16,779 bases of DNA from NCBI GenBank assembly GCA_047921175.1, contig JBLRWQ010000061.1, positions 1-16,779 of the forward strand, given 5' to 3'. The first letter of the stretch is position 1. Each line of letters starts with the position of its first letter. This DNA is from T1Sed10-7 sp047921175. GTDB lineage: Bacteria; Actinomycetota; Nitriliruptoria; Nitriliruptorales; Nitriliruptoraceae. Positions 6,275 to 13,882 of this stretch are shown piece after piece. The notes beneath the pieces are model-generated. The model worked only from the letters and a program-made list of their open reading frames with translations. It ran no database searches and was not told the DNA's origin. A program made the position numbers and the translations under genes.

Positions 6275-7429
6275 TCAGACTTGAGGGTCGAGGAAGCGGC
6301 GGAGCCGTCGATCGGCGTCGACGAGCGCGCCGATGGGGACGTGCTCGCCCCGCTGATGCGCCTGCGATGTCAGCCCCGGTCCGTAGTTGACCGCAGGCAC
6401 GCCGTAGCTGGCGAAGCGGGCCACGTCCGTCCAGGCCTGCTTGCCGGCCACCTCGGCCCCGACCCGGGTCACGAAGGCGTCGACGACGGGGTCGGTGCGG
6501 TGGGGCGGAGCCGGTGGCGCCCGGTCAACCACCTCGATCTCGGCTCGAGCTCCGACCCGCTCGCGGAGCTCCGCCTCGGCCTGCTGCAGGGTGCGTGACG
6601 GCGCAAATCTAAGGTTGAGGTTGAGGGTGAAGGTCGCCGGGATGACGTTGCGCGCCCGGGCTGCTGCAGGATCCGGGTCGGGACCGAGCCCCGCGGTCCA
6701 GCCTTGCGTCGCCGACCAGACGTCGCGGTAGGCGATGCCGTCCACCTCGACGTCGCGGACATGGTCGGCGTCGAGCTCGGCGAGGAAGGCCCCCGCCATC
6801 GTCAGCGCGTTGCGGCCGTGCCAGGGGCGGGCGGAGTGTGCCTGCTGGCCCCTGAAGGTCACCCGGGCGTGGAGGCCGCCGAGGCAGCCGAGCTCGACCC
6901 GGCTGTCGGTCGGCTCCAGGACGACCGCGAGCGACGCTGTGGTCAGCTGCGGCACGGCCTGGAGCACCGTCTCCAGCTCGTTGCCCTCGGCCGGTCCCTC
7001 CTCGCCGGCGTACAGGACCAGCACCAGCCGGTAGGGGCTGCATGCGCGCAGCCCAGGGTCCTCGAAGGCGCGCATCGCGACCACGTTGCCGGCCTTCATG
7101 TCGGAGGCTCCGCGGCCCACCACGACCTCCATGCCGTCACGGACCTCGACGCGGGGCTCGCGGTCGGCGTCGGTGGGCGGGACGACATCGAGGTGGCCGA
7201 CGAGCAGGACCAGCGGCCGGTCATCACCGGCTCCCTCGACGGTGCCGACGACGAGGCTGTGACCGATGCGCGTGACCGGTTCGCCGAGCGAGCGGTAGCG
7301 GCCCTCCACCGCGTCCGCGATCGGGCCCTCATCGCCGGTCACGCACACCAGCGCCAGGTGCTCGAGCAGCCGGGAGACCAGGTCGTCGCGCGCGGACGTC
7401 GCGAGGTTGTCCACCTCGGTGTCAGCCAC
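6275..7429 (-). CDS. dapE: Succinyl-diaminopimelate desuccinylase DapE
   Basis: A 384-residue M20-family metallohydrolase that releases succinate from N-succinyl-LL-diaminopimelate in the lysine and peptidoglycan branch. The metal-binding residues are in place: H79 and D81 in GHLDVVP, D110 in GASDMKAG, the E143-E144 pair in AGEEGPAEGNE, E172 in LEPTD and H358 in QAHQRGEH. The lid/dimer domain with HSARPWHGRNA lies in the middle. The start is a GTG at 7429 with GGAG about 8 bases upstream. dapD lies only 24 bases upstream, which supports a shared operon and the DapE call over other M20 enzymes. A short run of rare codons (CTT AGA TTT, near 6604-6612) stands out in otherwise GC-rich codon use. 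Confidence 0.93.
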   Translation of the reverse strand: MADTEVDNLATSARDDLVSRLLEHLALVCVTGDEGPIADAVEGRYRSLGEPVTRIGHSLVVGTVEGAGDDRPLVLLVGHLDVVPPTDADREPRVEVRDGMEVVVGRGASDMKAGNVVAMRAFEDPGLRACSPYRLVLVLYAGEEGPAEGNELETVLQAVPQLTTASLAVVLEPTDSRVELGCLGGLHARVTFRGQQAHSARPWHGRNALTMAGAFLAELDADHVRDVEVDGIAYRDVWSATQGWTAGLGPDPDPAAARARNVIPATFTLNLNLRFAPSRTLQQAEAELRERVGARAEIEVVDRAPPAPPHRTDPVVDAFVTRVGAEVAGKQAWTDVARFASYGVPAVNYGPGLTSQAHQRGEHVPIGALVDADRRLRRFLDPQV

Positions 7430-7453
7430 CTCGGCTCCGATCGGTCCGGCGCG

Positions 7454-8509
7454 TCAGTTGTGCGCGTGCAGCTCGGTGTTGAGCCCGCCCCAGTCGGCGT
7501 GGCTGCCCTCGCGGGGGATCACCATCACGGTGCCGGACACCGAGTCGCGCCGGAAGAGCAGGTCGTCGGCCCCGGACAGCTCCCGAGCTTTGACGACCGT
7601 GCCGTCGGGCCGGGTCAGCTTCGTGCCTGCGGTGACGTACAGCCCGGCCTCGACCACGCAGCGGTCACCCAGCGAGAGCCCGATGCCGGCGTTGGCGCCG
7701 ATCAGGCAGCCCTCGCCGATGCGGACCACCTCGGTCCCGCCGCCGGACAGGGTGCCCATGATCGATGCGCTGCCGCCGATATCCGAGCCGTCCCCGACGA
7801 CCACCCCCGCGGAGATCCGGCCCTCGACCATCGAGCTGCCGAGCGTGCCGGCGTTGAAGTTCACGAACCCCTCGTGCATCACCGTGGTACCGGGGGAGAG
7901 GTGCGCACCGAGCCGGACCCGGTCCGCGTCCGCGATGCGGACCCCGGACGGCACGACGTAGTCGGTCATCCGGGGGAACTTGTCCACGGAGGTCACGCGC
8001 AGGCGTCGGCCGCTGCGCGCGTGCTCGAGCTGGAGCTCGTCGAAGGTCTCCGGCTCGCAGGGGCCCTCGTCGGTCCAGACCACGTTGGCGAGCAGGCCGA
8101 AGGCACCGTCGAGGTTGGCGCCGTGGGGGCGGAGCTGCCGGTTCGAGAGCAGGTGCAGGCGGAGGTAGACGTCGTGGGCGTCCACGGGCGCCGCGGCCAG
8201 GTCCTCGACGAAGGTGGCGACCGGGATGCGCTCGGTGCGGGTCGGCGCCGGACGCAGGGCCGCGTCGGAGGTGACGGCAGCGACGGCGCGGGCGACGAGG
8301 TGGTCCGCGGACAGCTCCGCGTGCCGGAGCACGTCACGGGTGAGCGTGTAGGTGGCCGTGCCGGTCCGGTGGCCCAGCGTCGCGGCCAGCGCGACGGCTT
8401 CGCCAGCATCCCCGCCCGTCACCGCGAGCGGGTACCAGGTGTCCAGGACCCGGTCCGTGCCAGCCACGCGCGTGGCCAACCCGATCCCGAGGGCGGCGAA
8501 GGTCGTCAT
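7454..8509 (-). CDS. dapD: Tetrahydrodipicolinate N-succinyltransferase DapD (actinobacterial type)
   Basis: A 351-residue trimeric acyltransferase that succinylates tetrahydrodipicolinate, the step that feeds DapC and DapE. The N-terminal half is the extra domain of the long, mycobacterial-type DapD. The C-terminal half (about 190-305) is a left-handed beta-helix of hexapeptide repeats: LGAHLSPGTTVMHEGFVNFNAGTLG, then GRISAGVVVGDGSDIGGSAS and IGEGCLIGANAGIGLSLGD. The motif MHEGFVNFNAGTLG is characteristic of the family. The gene starts the minus-strand dap operon and faces the Phs-type operon across a 348-base divergent region. The start ATG at 8509 is preceded by GGAC/AGGAC-like bases, a moderate ribosome site. 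Confidence 0.94.
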   Translation of the reverse strand: MTTFAALGIGLATRVAGTDRVLDTWYPLAVTGGDAGEAVALAATLGHRTGTATYTLTRDVLRHAELSADHLVARAVAAVTSDAALRPAPTRTERIPVATFVEDLAAAPVDAHDVYLRLHLLSNRQLRPHGANLDGAFGLLANVVWTDEGPCEPETFDELQLEHARSGRRLRVTSVDKFPRMTDYVVPSGVRIADADRVRLGAHLSPGTTVMHEGFVNFNAGTLGSSMVEGRISAGVVVGDGSDIGGSASIMGTLSGGGTEVVRIGEGCLIGANAGIGLSLGDRCVVEAGLYVTAGTKLTRPDGTVVKARELSGADDLLFRRDSVSGTVMVIPREGSHADWGGLNTELHAHN

Positions 8510-8857
8510 GGGTCCACGTCCTGGTCGTTCATGGCATCGCAGCGGCCCCCGCGAGCCTATCCGGCGGTCCTGGGCGGGTCGTGGGTCATGGCGATGGGCC
8601 TAGGTTCCAGTCGCCGTTGGAAGGCCCTCGGTCCAAGGGCCCTCGGAGGTCGTGACCTCACCTGCTCCTGGGTCACACCGCGCGGGGTACGACTGCCCTA
8701 GGAGGAGCCCTCCGGCGCGACGACCATGCACCGCAACGGGTCGACGCGGTCTCGCGCCCACCGCGCTGCGATCCCCGTAGCTCCCCCGCATCGGCGTACC
8801 GCAAGGGGCCGCACCCCCAGCTCCCGGCGCGGCTCGATGGACGAGCGAGGTCACCAC
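8510..8857. promoter_or_regulatory. Divergent control region between dapD and phsA-like genes
   Basis: This 348-base stretch carries no convincing gene. It must hold promoters for both directions. A possible dapD -10 box is TAGGCT on the minus strand (8554-8559). An exact inverted repeat GAGGTC-GT-GACCTC lies at 8646-8659, and a nearby GGTCAC at 8671-8676 forms a second dyad with its GTGACC half. These look like an operator for the rightward operon. A 6-bp hairpin (GGCCCT/AGGGCC) lies just before at about 8623-8641. GGAGG-AGC-CCTCC at 8701-8713 combines an SD-like run with a small hairpin. No start codon lies at proper distance from it. Confidence 0.4.
8646..8659. promoter_or_regulatory. 6-2-6 inverted repeat, candidate operator
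   Basis: GAGGTC and GACCTC flank a two-base centre (GT). A perfect short dyad upstream of a respiratory operon is the usual form of a repressor or activator site. The binding protein is unknown; neither ArsR gene in the window can be assigned to it. Confidence 0.35.
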
Positions 8858-11161
8858 ATGCCCAAGGTCCCGTTGCAGATCACCCGCCGCACCCTGCTCA
8901 AGTCCGGCGTCGCCGCAGGTGTCGCTGGCGCGGTCGGAACCAACGGGATGCGTGGTGCGCCCGCCTTCGCGGCGGACATCCGGGAGGACGCCTGGTACCG
9001 CCAGGGGCAGATCACGACCACCTACAGCGTCTGCGACATCTGCCCGTGGAGCTGCGGGATGATCGTCCAGAGCGTCGACGGGGTCGTCCGCAAGGTCGAC
9101 GGCAACCCGAAGGACCCCAAGAGCCGCGGCATGCTGTGCGCCCGCGGGCAGGGCGCCGTGTCCTTCACGCAGGACCCGGACCGGCTGCGGTCTCCGATGG
9201 TCCGCACCGGCGAGCGCGGCGAGGGTCGCTTCCGCGAGGTCGAGTGGGACTTCGCGCTCGACCTCATCGCCCAGAAGCTCAACGAGATCAAGGAGCGCTC
9301 CGGGCCGGAGTCCGTCGCCTTCTTCGGGCACACCGCGGGCGACAAGTGGTGGATCGAGCACATCGCGCAGGCCTGGGGCAGCCCGAACGCCGGCAACCCG
9401 GCCACCTCCCTGTGCATCTCCCCGCGGGACGAGGCGTCGATCCTGATGTTCGGCTTCCCGGTCGGCGGACGGGAGCCGCTCGACTGGGACCACATGGAGG
9501 CCGTCGCCCTGATCGGCAGCCACATCGGGGAGGACGCCCGCAACACCGTCATGCAGGACTTCGCCAAGGTCCATGGCCGGGCCGGGACGGTCATCGTCGT
9601 CGACCCGCGGTTCTCCACCGTCGCGACCAAGTCCGACCACTGGCTGCCGATCAAGCCCGGCACCGACACCGCGCTGCTGCTCGCCTGGCTGCACGTGCTG
9701 ATCGACGAGGACCTCTACGACGCGGCCTACGTCGACCGCTGGACCAACGGCTTCGAGCAGCTCCGCGCGCACGTCGCGGACAAGACCCCGGAGTGGGCCG
9801 CGGCGATCACCGACCTGACCGCCGACCAGATCCGCGACAGCATCCGCTCGCTGGCCGCCGCGGCACCCCGCGCCGCGATCATGCCCGGCCGCCACGTGGT
9901 GTGGTACGGCAACGACACGCAGCGCATGCGCGCGGTCTACCTGGTCAACACCCTCCTGGGCGTCTACGGCCGCGAGGGCGGGATCTTCTTCAACCGCGCG
10001 CCCTACATCGGCGACGTCCCCCACCCGCCGTACCTGGTCGCCGGGAGCGCGGGTGGCTGCGCGGCGGAGGCCCCCGAGGACACCGGGGACGAGCTGGCAC
10101 CGCTCCCGCTCGGTCCCACGGGCAAGGCCCGGGCCGATGGTGCGCGGGAGACCTTCCTCGCGGGGCCGACCGCGATCCAGGAGCTCATCGAGCCCATGAT
10201 CACCGGGGACCCGTACCCCATCGAGGCGCTGATCTGCTACGGGATGAACCTGTTCCACTCGGTCCCGAACCCGGAGCGGACCAAGGAGGCGCTGCGCAAC
10301 CTCGAGCTGTTCGTCGCCATCGACGTGCTGCCGATGGACCACATCGCCTGGGCCGACATCGTGCTGCCGGAGGCCACCATCCTCGAGCGGTACGAGGACC
10401 TCTACACGATGTCCACCGACACCCCGTACATCGCCCTGCGCGAGCCCGCGGTGGAGCCGCCGTACGACACCAAGCCCGGCTGGTGGATCGCCAAGGAGCT
10501 GGGAGCCCGCATCGGCCTGGACGGGTTCTTCCGCTGGGACGACATCGAGGAGTACCTCGAGACCCGTCTGCGCTCGGTCGGCTCGAGCCTCGAGGACATC
10601 CGCGCCAACGGCGGCGTGCTCGTCCAGGAGGGTCGCAAGTACCTCGAGGACTACGACGGCTCCAGCCCGTTCGCGACCCCGTCCGGCAAGATCGAGCTGT
10701 GGTCGCAGACGCTCGCCAACGCCGGGCTCGACCCGCTGCCGGAGTACGAGCCGGTCGACGAACCGCCGGACGGCTACTACCGCCTGCTCTACGGCCGGCA
10801 ACCGACCCACACCTTCGCTCGGACCCAGAACACGCCGGTGCTCCACGATGTGACCCCCGAGAACGAGCTGTGGCTCAACGTCGAGGAGGCGGCCGCGATC
10901 GGCGTCGCTGACGGCGCCCGGGTTCTGCTCGAGAACCAGGACGGCGCGACCAGCGGGCCGATCAGGGTCAAGGTCACCGAGCGCATCCGCCGGGATGCGG
11001 TCTTCATGGCCCACGGCTGGGGTCAGCAGAGCGAGCAGCTATCCCGCGCCGGTGGCGTGGGGGCCAGCGATGCCGCGCTCCAGACCACCTACAAGCTCGA
11101 CCCCATCTGTGGCGGCGCGGGCCTGCGCGTGAACTACGTCCGCATCGCATCGGAGGCCTGA
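8858..11161 (+). CDS. Tat-exported molybdopterin oxidoreductase, thiosulfate/polysulfide reductase (PhsA/PsrA) type
   Basis: The 767-residue catalytic subunit belongs to the Mo-bisMGD (DMSO reductase) family. A twin-arginine signal is present: R10-R11 in ITRRTLLKSG, a hydrophobic stretch, and a likely cut after APAFA (about 38). A [4Fe-4S] site is formed by C59-x2-C62-x3-C66-x27-C94. The Mo ligand is probably C186 (TSLCIS); it is not followed by His, which argues against formate dehydrogenase. The blocks VIVVDPRFS and HWLPIKPGTDTALLLAW are typical of PhsA/PsrA. Length is close to that of PhsA. The ATG at 8858 is chosen for GAGG 7 bases upstream and a short Tat n-region; an in-frame ATG at 8726 would add 44 arginine-rich residues. 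The iron-sulfur subunit follows after one base. Substrate could be thiosulfate, polysulfide, tetrathionate, or less likely arsenate. Confidence 0.85.
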   Translation: MPKVPLQITRRTLLKSGVAAGVAGAVGTNGMRGAPAFAADIREDAWYRQGQITTTYSVCDICPWSCGMIVQSVDGVVRKVDGNPKDPKSRGMLCARGQGAVSFTQDPDRLRSPMVRTGERGEGRFREVEWDFALDLIAQKLNEIKERSGPESVAFFGHTAGDKWWIEHIAQAWGSPNAGNPATSLCISPRDEASILMFGFPVGGREPLDWDHMEAVALIGSHIGEDARNTVMQDFAKVHGRAGTVIVVDPRFSTVATKSDHWLPIKPGTDTALLLAWLHVLIDEDLYDAAYVDRWTNGFEQLRAHVADKTPEWAAAITDLTADQIRDSIRSLAAAAPRAAIMPGRHVVWYGNDTQRMRAVYLVNTLLGVYGREGGIFFNRAPYIGDVPHPPYLVAGSAGGCAAEAPEDTGDELAPLPLGPTGKARADGARETFLAGPTAIQELIEPMITGDPYPIEALICYGMNLFHSVPNPERTKEALRNLELFVAIDVLPMDHIAWADIVLPEATILERYEDLYTMSTDTPYIALREPAVEPPYDTKPGWWIAKELGARIGLDGFFRWDDIEEYLETRLRSVGSSLEDIRANGGVLVQEGRKYLEDYDGSSPFATPSGKIELWSQTLANAGLDPLPEYEPVDEPPDGYYRLLYGRQPTHTFARTQNTPVLHDVTPENELWLNVEEAAAIGVADGARVLLENQDGATSGPIRVKVTERIRRDAVFMAHGWGQQSEQLSRAGGVGASDAALQTTYKLDPICGGAGLRVNYVRIASEA

Positions 11162-11162
11162 G

Positions 11163-11930
11163 ATGAGCTCGGCGTTCCTGCTCGACCTGACCCAGTGCAT
11201 CGGATGCAACGGCTGCACCGTCGCCTGCAAGACCGGCAACGAGCTGCCCGAGGGCACCAGCTACATCCGGATCGGTGAGCGCATCTCCGGGACCTTCCCC
11301 GACCTGGTCGGCGGCGTGACCAACCAGCGGTGCCTGCACTGCGCCGACGCGGCCTGCGTGAACGTCTGCCCGACCGGCGCGCTGTTCCCGGAGGACGGGC
11401 TGACCCGGCTGAACGCCTCCGCGTGCAGCGGCTGCCGGTACTGCGTGCAGGCCTGCCCGTTCAGCGTGCCCCAGATGGTGGACGGGGTCGCGACCAAGTG
11501 CGACGGCTGCCGCGACGTGGTCCGTGCCGGCGGGTCGCCCTGGTGTGTCGGCACCTGCCCGAGCAACGCGCTGCTGTTCGGTGACCGCAACGAGATCGCC
11601 GCGGAGGCGCACGCCCGCGCGTCGACCATGCGGGCCAAGTACCCGAACGCGCAGGTCTACGGCGAGAGCCAGGCCGGTGGGCTCGGCGTGTTGATGGTCC
11701 TGCCCGACGACCCTGAGGAGCTCGGGCTCCCACGCGACCCACAGATCCCGACCGTCACCGAGGCCTGGCAGGACTTCGCCCAGCCGATCGGACTCGGGGC
11801 GATGGGGGTCTCGATCCTCGGCGCCGGCCTCGCGGCGGTCATCGCACGCCGCAACCACATGAACGAGATGCGTGCACTCGAGGAGGCCGTCGCCGGCGCC
11901 GAGGGCAACGACGATGAGGTGACCCCGTGA
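11163..11930 (+). CDS. Four-cluster iron-sulfur electron-transfer subunit (PhsB/FdnH-like)
   Basis: The 255-residue subunit relays electrons between the membrane cytochrome and the catalytic subunit. Sixteen cysteines make four [4Fe-4S] sites: C12/15/18/22, C57/60/65/69, C88/91/94/98 and C113/116/128/132. No signal peptide is seen; such subunits ride out with the Tat-bearing partner. A single hydrophobic helix at about 208-228, followed by RR and a charged tail, resembles the C-terminal membrane anchor of FdnH. That puts the clusters on the outer face. The ATG begins one base after the catalytic-subunit stop, and the end overlaps the next gene by 4 bases (GTGA). Confidence 0.9.
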   Translation: MSSAFLLDLTQCIGCNGCTVACKTGNELPEGTSYIRIGERISGTFPDLVGGVTNQRCLHCADAACVNVCPTGALFPEDGLTRLNASACSGCRYCVQACPFSVPQMVDGVATKCDGCRDVVRAGGSPWCVGTCPSNALLFGDRNEIAAEAHARASTMRAKYPNAQVYGESQAGGLGVLMVLPDDPEELGLPRDPQIPTVTEAWQDFAQPIGLGAMGVSILGAGLAAVIARRNHMNEMRALEEAVAGAEGNDDEVTP

Positions 11931-12661
11931 GCGAGACCACCTTCAAGCAGCCGGTCCTCACCGACGACGGCGAGCGCATCCTGCGCTACCGGCCGGCGCA
12001 GCGCTACATCCACCTGCTCGTCGCGGTCACCTTCGTGGCGCTCTTCCTGACGGGCCTGCCGCTCATCGTCGAGCCGCTGGCGTTCCTGGCCGCAGGCGGC
12101 ACCTCGCGCATCCTGCACCGCGTCGCCGCGGTCGGGTTCATGGCCGTACCGATCCTGTACCTCCTCTTCGACCGCGACGGCATGAAGGAGCTCGTCAAGG
12201 AGTCCTTCACCTACGACAAGGACGACCTGCGCTGGCTCGGCCACATGGGCCGCTACTTCCTCGGCAACGCGGCCGACATGCCGCCGCAGGGCCGGCTCAA
12301 CGCGGGGCAGAAGCTCCACCACGCGGCGGTCATCATCCTCGGGGCGGGCGTGGTGTTCTCCGGGGTGTTCGCCTGGATCTCCGCCGGGACGATGTCCGAC
12401 ACCCTGCTGTCGTGGACCATGCTGATCCACAACGTCTCCATGCTGGGCCTGGTCCTGCTGCTGATCGGCCACATCTACTTCACCGTGGTCTACAAGGCGC
12501 TGACCTCGATGCACACCGGCTACGTGCCGACCGGCGACGCCCGCATCGAGCACGCGAAGTGGGTCGCCGAGGTCGAGGCCGCTGAGGCCGAGGCCCGCGC
12601 GGCCCAAGAGCGGCTCGAGGAGGCCCGCCGTCGGGCCGCCGAGGAGGCCGGCAGGGGCTGA
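11927..12661 (+). CDS. Membrane cytochrome b subunit (PhsC/FdnI-like)
   Basis: The 244-residue protein has four predicted membrane helices (about 26-46, 64-82, 131-151 and 163-187). Histidines at 29, 64, 131/132, 168 and 182 are placed as expected for two b-type hemes. It should oxidise menaquinol and pass electrons to the iron-sulfur subunit. It resembles the FdnI/PhsC type, not the NrfD/PsrC type, which supports a PhsABC-like complex. The start is a GTG overlapping the previous stop. A charged tail of about 35 residues (209-244, Ala/Glu/Arg-rich) is added beyond the family core and probably forms a helix or coiled coil. Its role is unknown. Confidence 0.87.
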   Translation: MSETTFKQPVLTDDGERILRYRPAQRYIHLLVAVTFVALFLTGLPLIVEPLAFLAAGGTSRILHRVAAVGFMAVPILYLLFDRDGMKELVKESFTYDKDDLRWLGHMGRYFLGNAADMPPQGRLNAGQKLHHAAVIILGAGVVFSGVFAWISAGTMSDTLLSWTMLIHNVSMLGLVLLLIGHIYFTVVYKALTSMHTGYVPTGDARIEHAKWVAEVEAAEAEARAAQERLEEARRRAAEEAGRG

Positions 12662-12726
12662 CCTCACCGGCCGGGGACCGAAGCCCACCCCTCCACGGAA
12701 GCGAACGACCGAACCACTGCGTGACC

Positions 12727-12751
12727 GCTCGAGCCGGCACCACGGCTGAGC
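12727..12751 (+). other. Intercistronic hairpin before the rhodanese gene
   Basis: GCTC-G-AGCCG and CGGCTGAGC form a 9-bp stem with one bulged G and a 6-base loop. It lies in the 159-base gap between the cytochrome b gene and the rhodanese lipoprotein gene. It could be an attenuator, an RNA-processing site or chance in GC-rich DNA. The rest of the gap shows no clear promoter. Confidence 0.3.
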
Positions 12752-12820
12752 GCCGCACCCATCCATCGTCAGGGATCGGCAGGCACGCCGGTCCACGTGC
12801 ACCACAGGAGAGGACCACCC

Positions 12821-13774
12821 ATGAGAAGGACCCGTACCCGGTCGCTGCTCGCGACCCTGCTCGCCCTGCTGCTCATCCTCGCCGCCTGCGGCGATGGTGA
12901 CGACGCCCCCGAGCCTGAGGCCGAGGACGACGCCCCCCTGGCGCTCGACCTCGAGGAGGAGGACGAGGCCGAGGAGCCCGAGGAGGAGCCCGCCGAGGAG
13001 GAGCCTGCGGCCGAGTTCGACCTCGTCGCCGCGATCGACGACCACGTCTCCACCCTGCCCGATGGGTGGGGCACCGTCGGAGACGTCGAGGCGCTGAAGG
13101 AGGCGCTGCAGGTCGAGAACACCGTCCTCATCGACGTCCGCGAGGCGGGCGAGTACGAGGAGGGCCACATCGAGGGCGCGATCAACATCCCGATCCGTGA
13201 GGTGGCCTCCAGCCTGGAGCTGATCCCCACCGACCGTCCCGTCATCATCTACTGCGCCAGCGGCTGGCGGGCCGGGATGGCCTACTCGACCCTGCGTCTG
13301 ATGGGCTACGACAACGTCCGCGCCTGGACGCCGGGCTGGAACGGCTGGACCGCCGCTGAGGAGCCCGTCTCCACCGATCCGGTCGAGCCGGAGGTCGTCG
13401 GTGCACCGGACGTCGAGCCCGAGCTGCTGGACGCGGTCGACGGCTTCCTGTCGACCCTGCCCGAGGGCTTCCTGACCAACTCGCTCGAGGCCGTCCAGGA
13501 CCTCATGGGCCAGGACGCGGTGTTGGTCGACGTGCGTGAGCCGGCGGAGTACGAGGCGGGCTTCATCCCCGACGCGCTGTCGGTGCCGCTGCGGACCATG
13601 GTCTCCACGGACGTCGAGGTGCCGACCTCCGGGCCGGTGGTCGTCTACTGCCAGTCCGGCTACCGGGCCGCCCTCGCGCTGCCCATGTACCACCTGCTGG
13701 GCAACACCAACGCCGTCGGGTTCCCGGGCAGCTTCGGCGCCTGGGAGGCCGCGGGTGAGGTCGTCGACTCCTGA
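12821..13774 (+). CDS. Lipoprotein with two active rhodanese domains
   Basis: The 317-residue protein has a basic signal peptide ending in a classic lipobox, LAAC, with Cys23 as the lipid site. An acidic linker (24-65) is rich in E and D. Two rhodanese domains follow. The first (about 70-180) has VLIDVREAGEYEEGHI and the loop CASGWRAG with Cys145. The second (about 203-317) has VLVDVREPAEYEAGFI and CQSGYRAA with Cys277. Both keep the persulfide cysteine, unlike many tandem rhodaneses in which the first domain is dead. Both domains are preceded by a similar STLP-x-G segment, so they arose by duplication. The ATG at 12821 has AGGAGAGGA ending 6 bases upstream. It lies 159 bases after the Phs-type operon on the same strand and probably handles sulfane sulfur at the outer membrane face. 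Confidence 0.9.
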   Translation: MRRTRTRSLLATLLALLLILAACGDGDDAPEPEAEDDAPLALDLEEEDEAEEPEEEPAEEEPAAEFDLVAAIDDHVSTLPDGWGTVGDVEALKEALQVENTVLIDVREAGEYEEGHIEGAINIPIREVASSLELIPTDRPVIIYCASGWRAGMAYSTLRLMGYDNVRAWTPGWNGWTAAEEPVSTDPVEPEVVGAPDVEPELLDAVDGFLSTLPEGFLTNSLEAVQDLMGQDAVLVDVREPAEYEAGFIPDALSVPLRTMVSTDVEVPTSGPVVVYCQSGYRAALALPMYHLLGNTNAVGFPGSFGAWEAAGEVVDS

Positions 13775-13798
13775 GCGACGGACCTGACGGGGGGATAC

Positions 13799-13874
13799 CG
13801 GAGGGGCGGGGCCGTGCGGGGCCCGCCCCTCCGCTCGTCGGGCCCCGGCTGCGCTTGGCGCGCCGGGGCCCGAC
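13799..13874. terminator. Double-hairpin bidirectional terminator
   Basis: Two hairpins follow one another. The first pairs 13799-13810 with 13822-13833 (12 bp). The second pairs 13837-13848 with 13863-13874 (12 bp, perfect), with more pairing possible inside its loop. They fill the gap between the rhodanese gene and the convergent small gene that ends at 13883, so they should stop transcription from both sides. No T-tract is present. Confidence 0.75.
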
Positions 13875-13882
13875 CTCTGGGT

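Noticed and set aside
8726..8857. Upstream ATG that would add 44 residues to the PhsA-like protein
   Set aside because: The addition is arginine/proline-rich and would displace the Tat motif from the N-terminus. The SD-like GGAGGAG at 8701 is 18 bases away, too far, while 8858 has GAGG at 7 bases.
8600..11014. 804-residue open frame on the minus strand opposite the molybdopterin oxidoreductase
   Set aside because: It is a GC-rich shadow: Arg/Gly/Val/Asp-rich sequence with no domain, exactly antisense to a gene with firm motifs. The same applies to long antisense frames at 1304-2575, 6704-8701 and 11657-13693.
8858..12661. Formate dehydrogenase complex (FdnGHI), because the small subunits resemble FdnH and FdnI
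   Set aside because: The catalytic subunit has Cys-Ile (C186) and not Sec/Cys-His at the metal, is shorter than FdnG, and is accompanied by a rhodanese. PhsABC is known to use FdnI-like membrane subunits.
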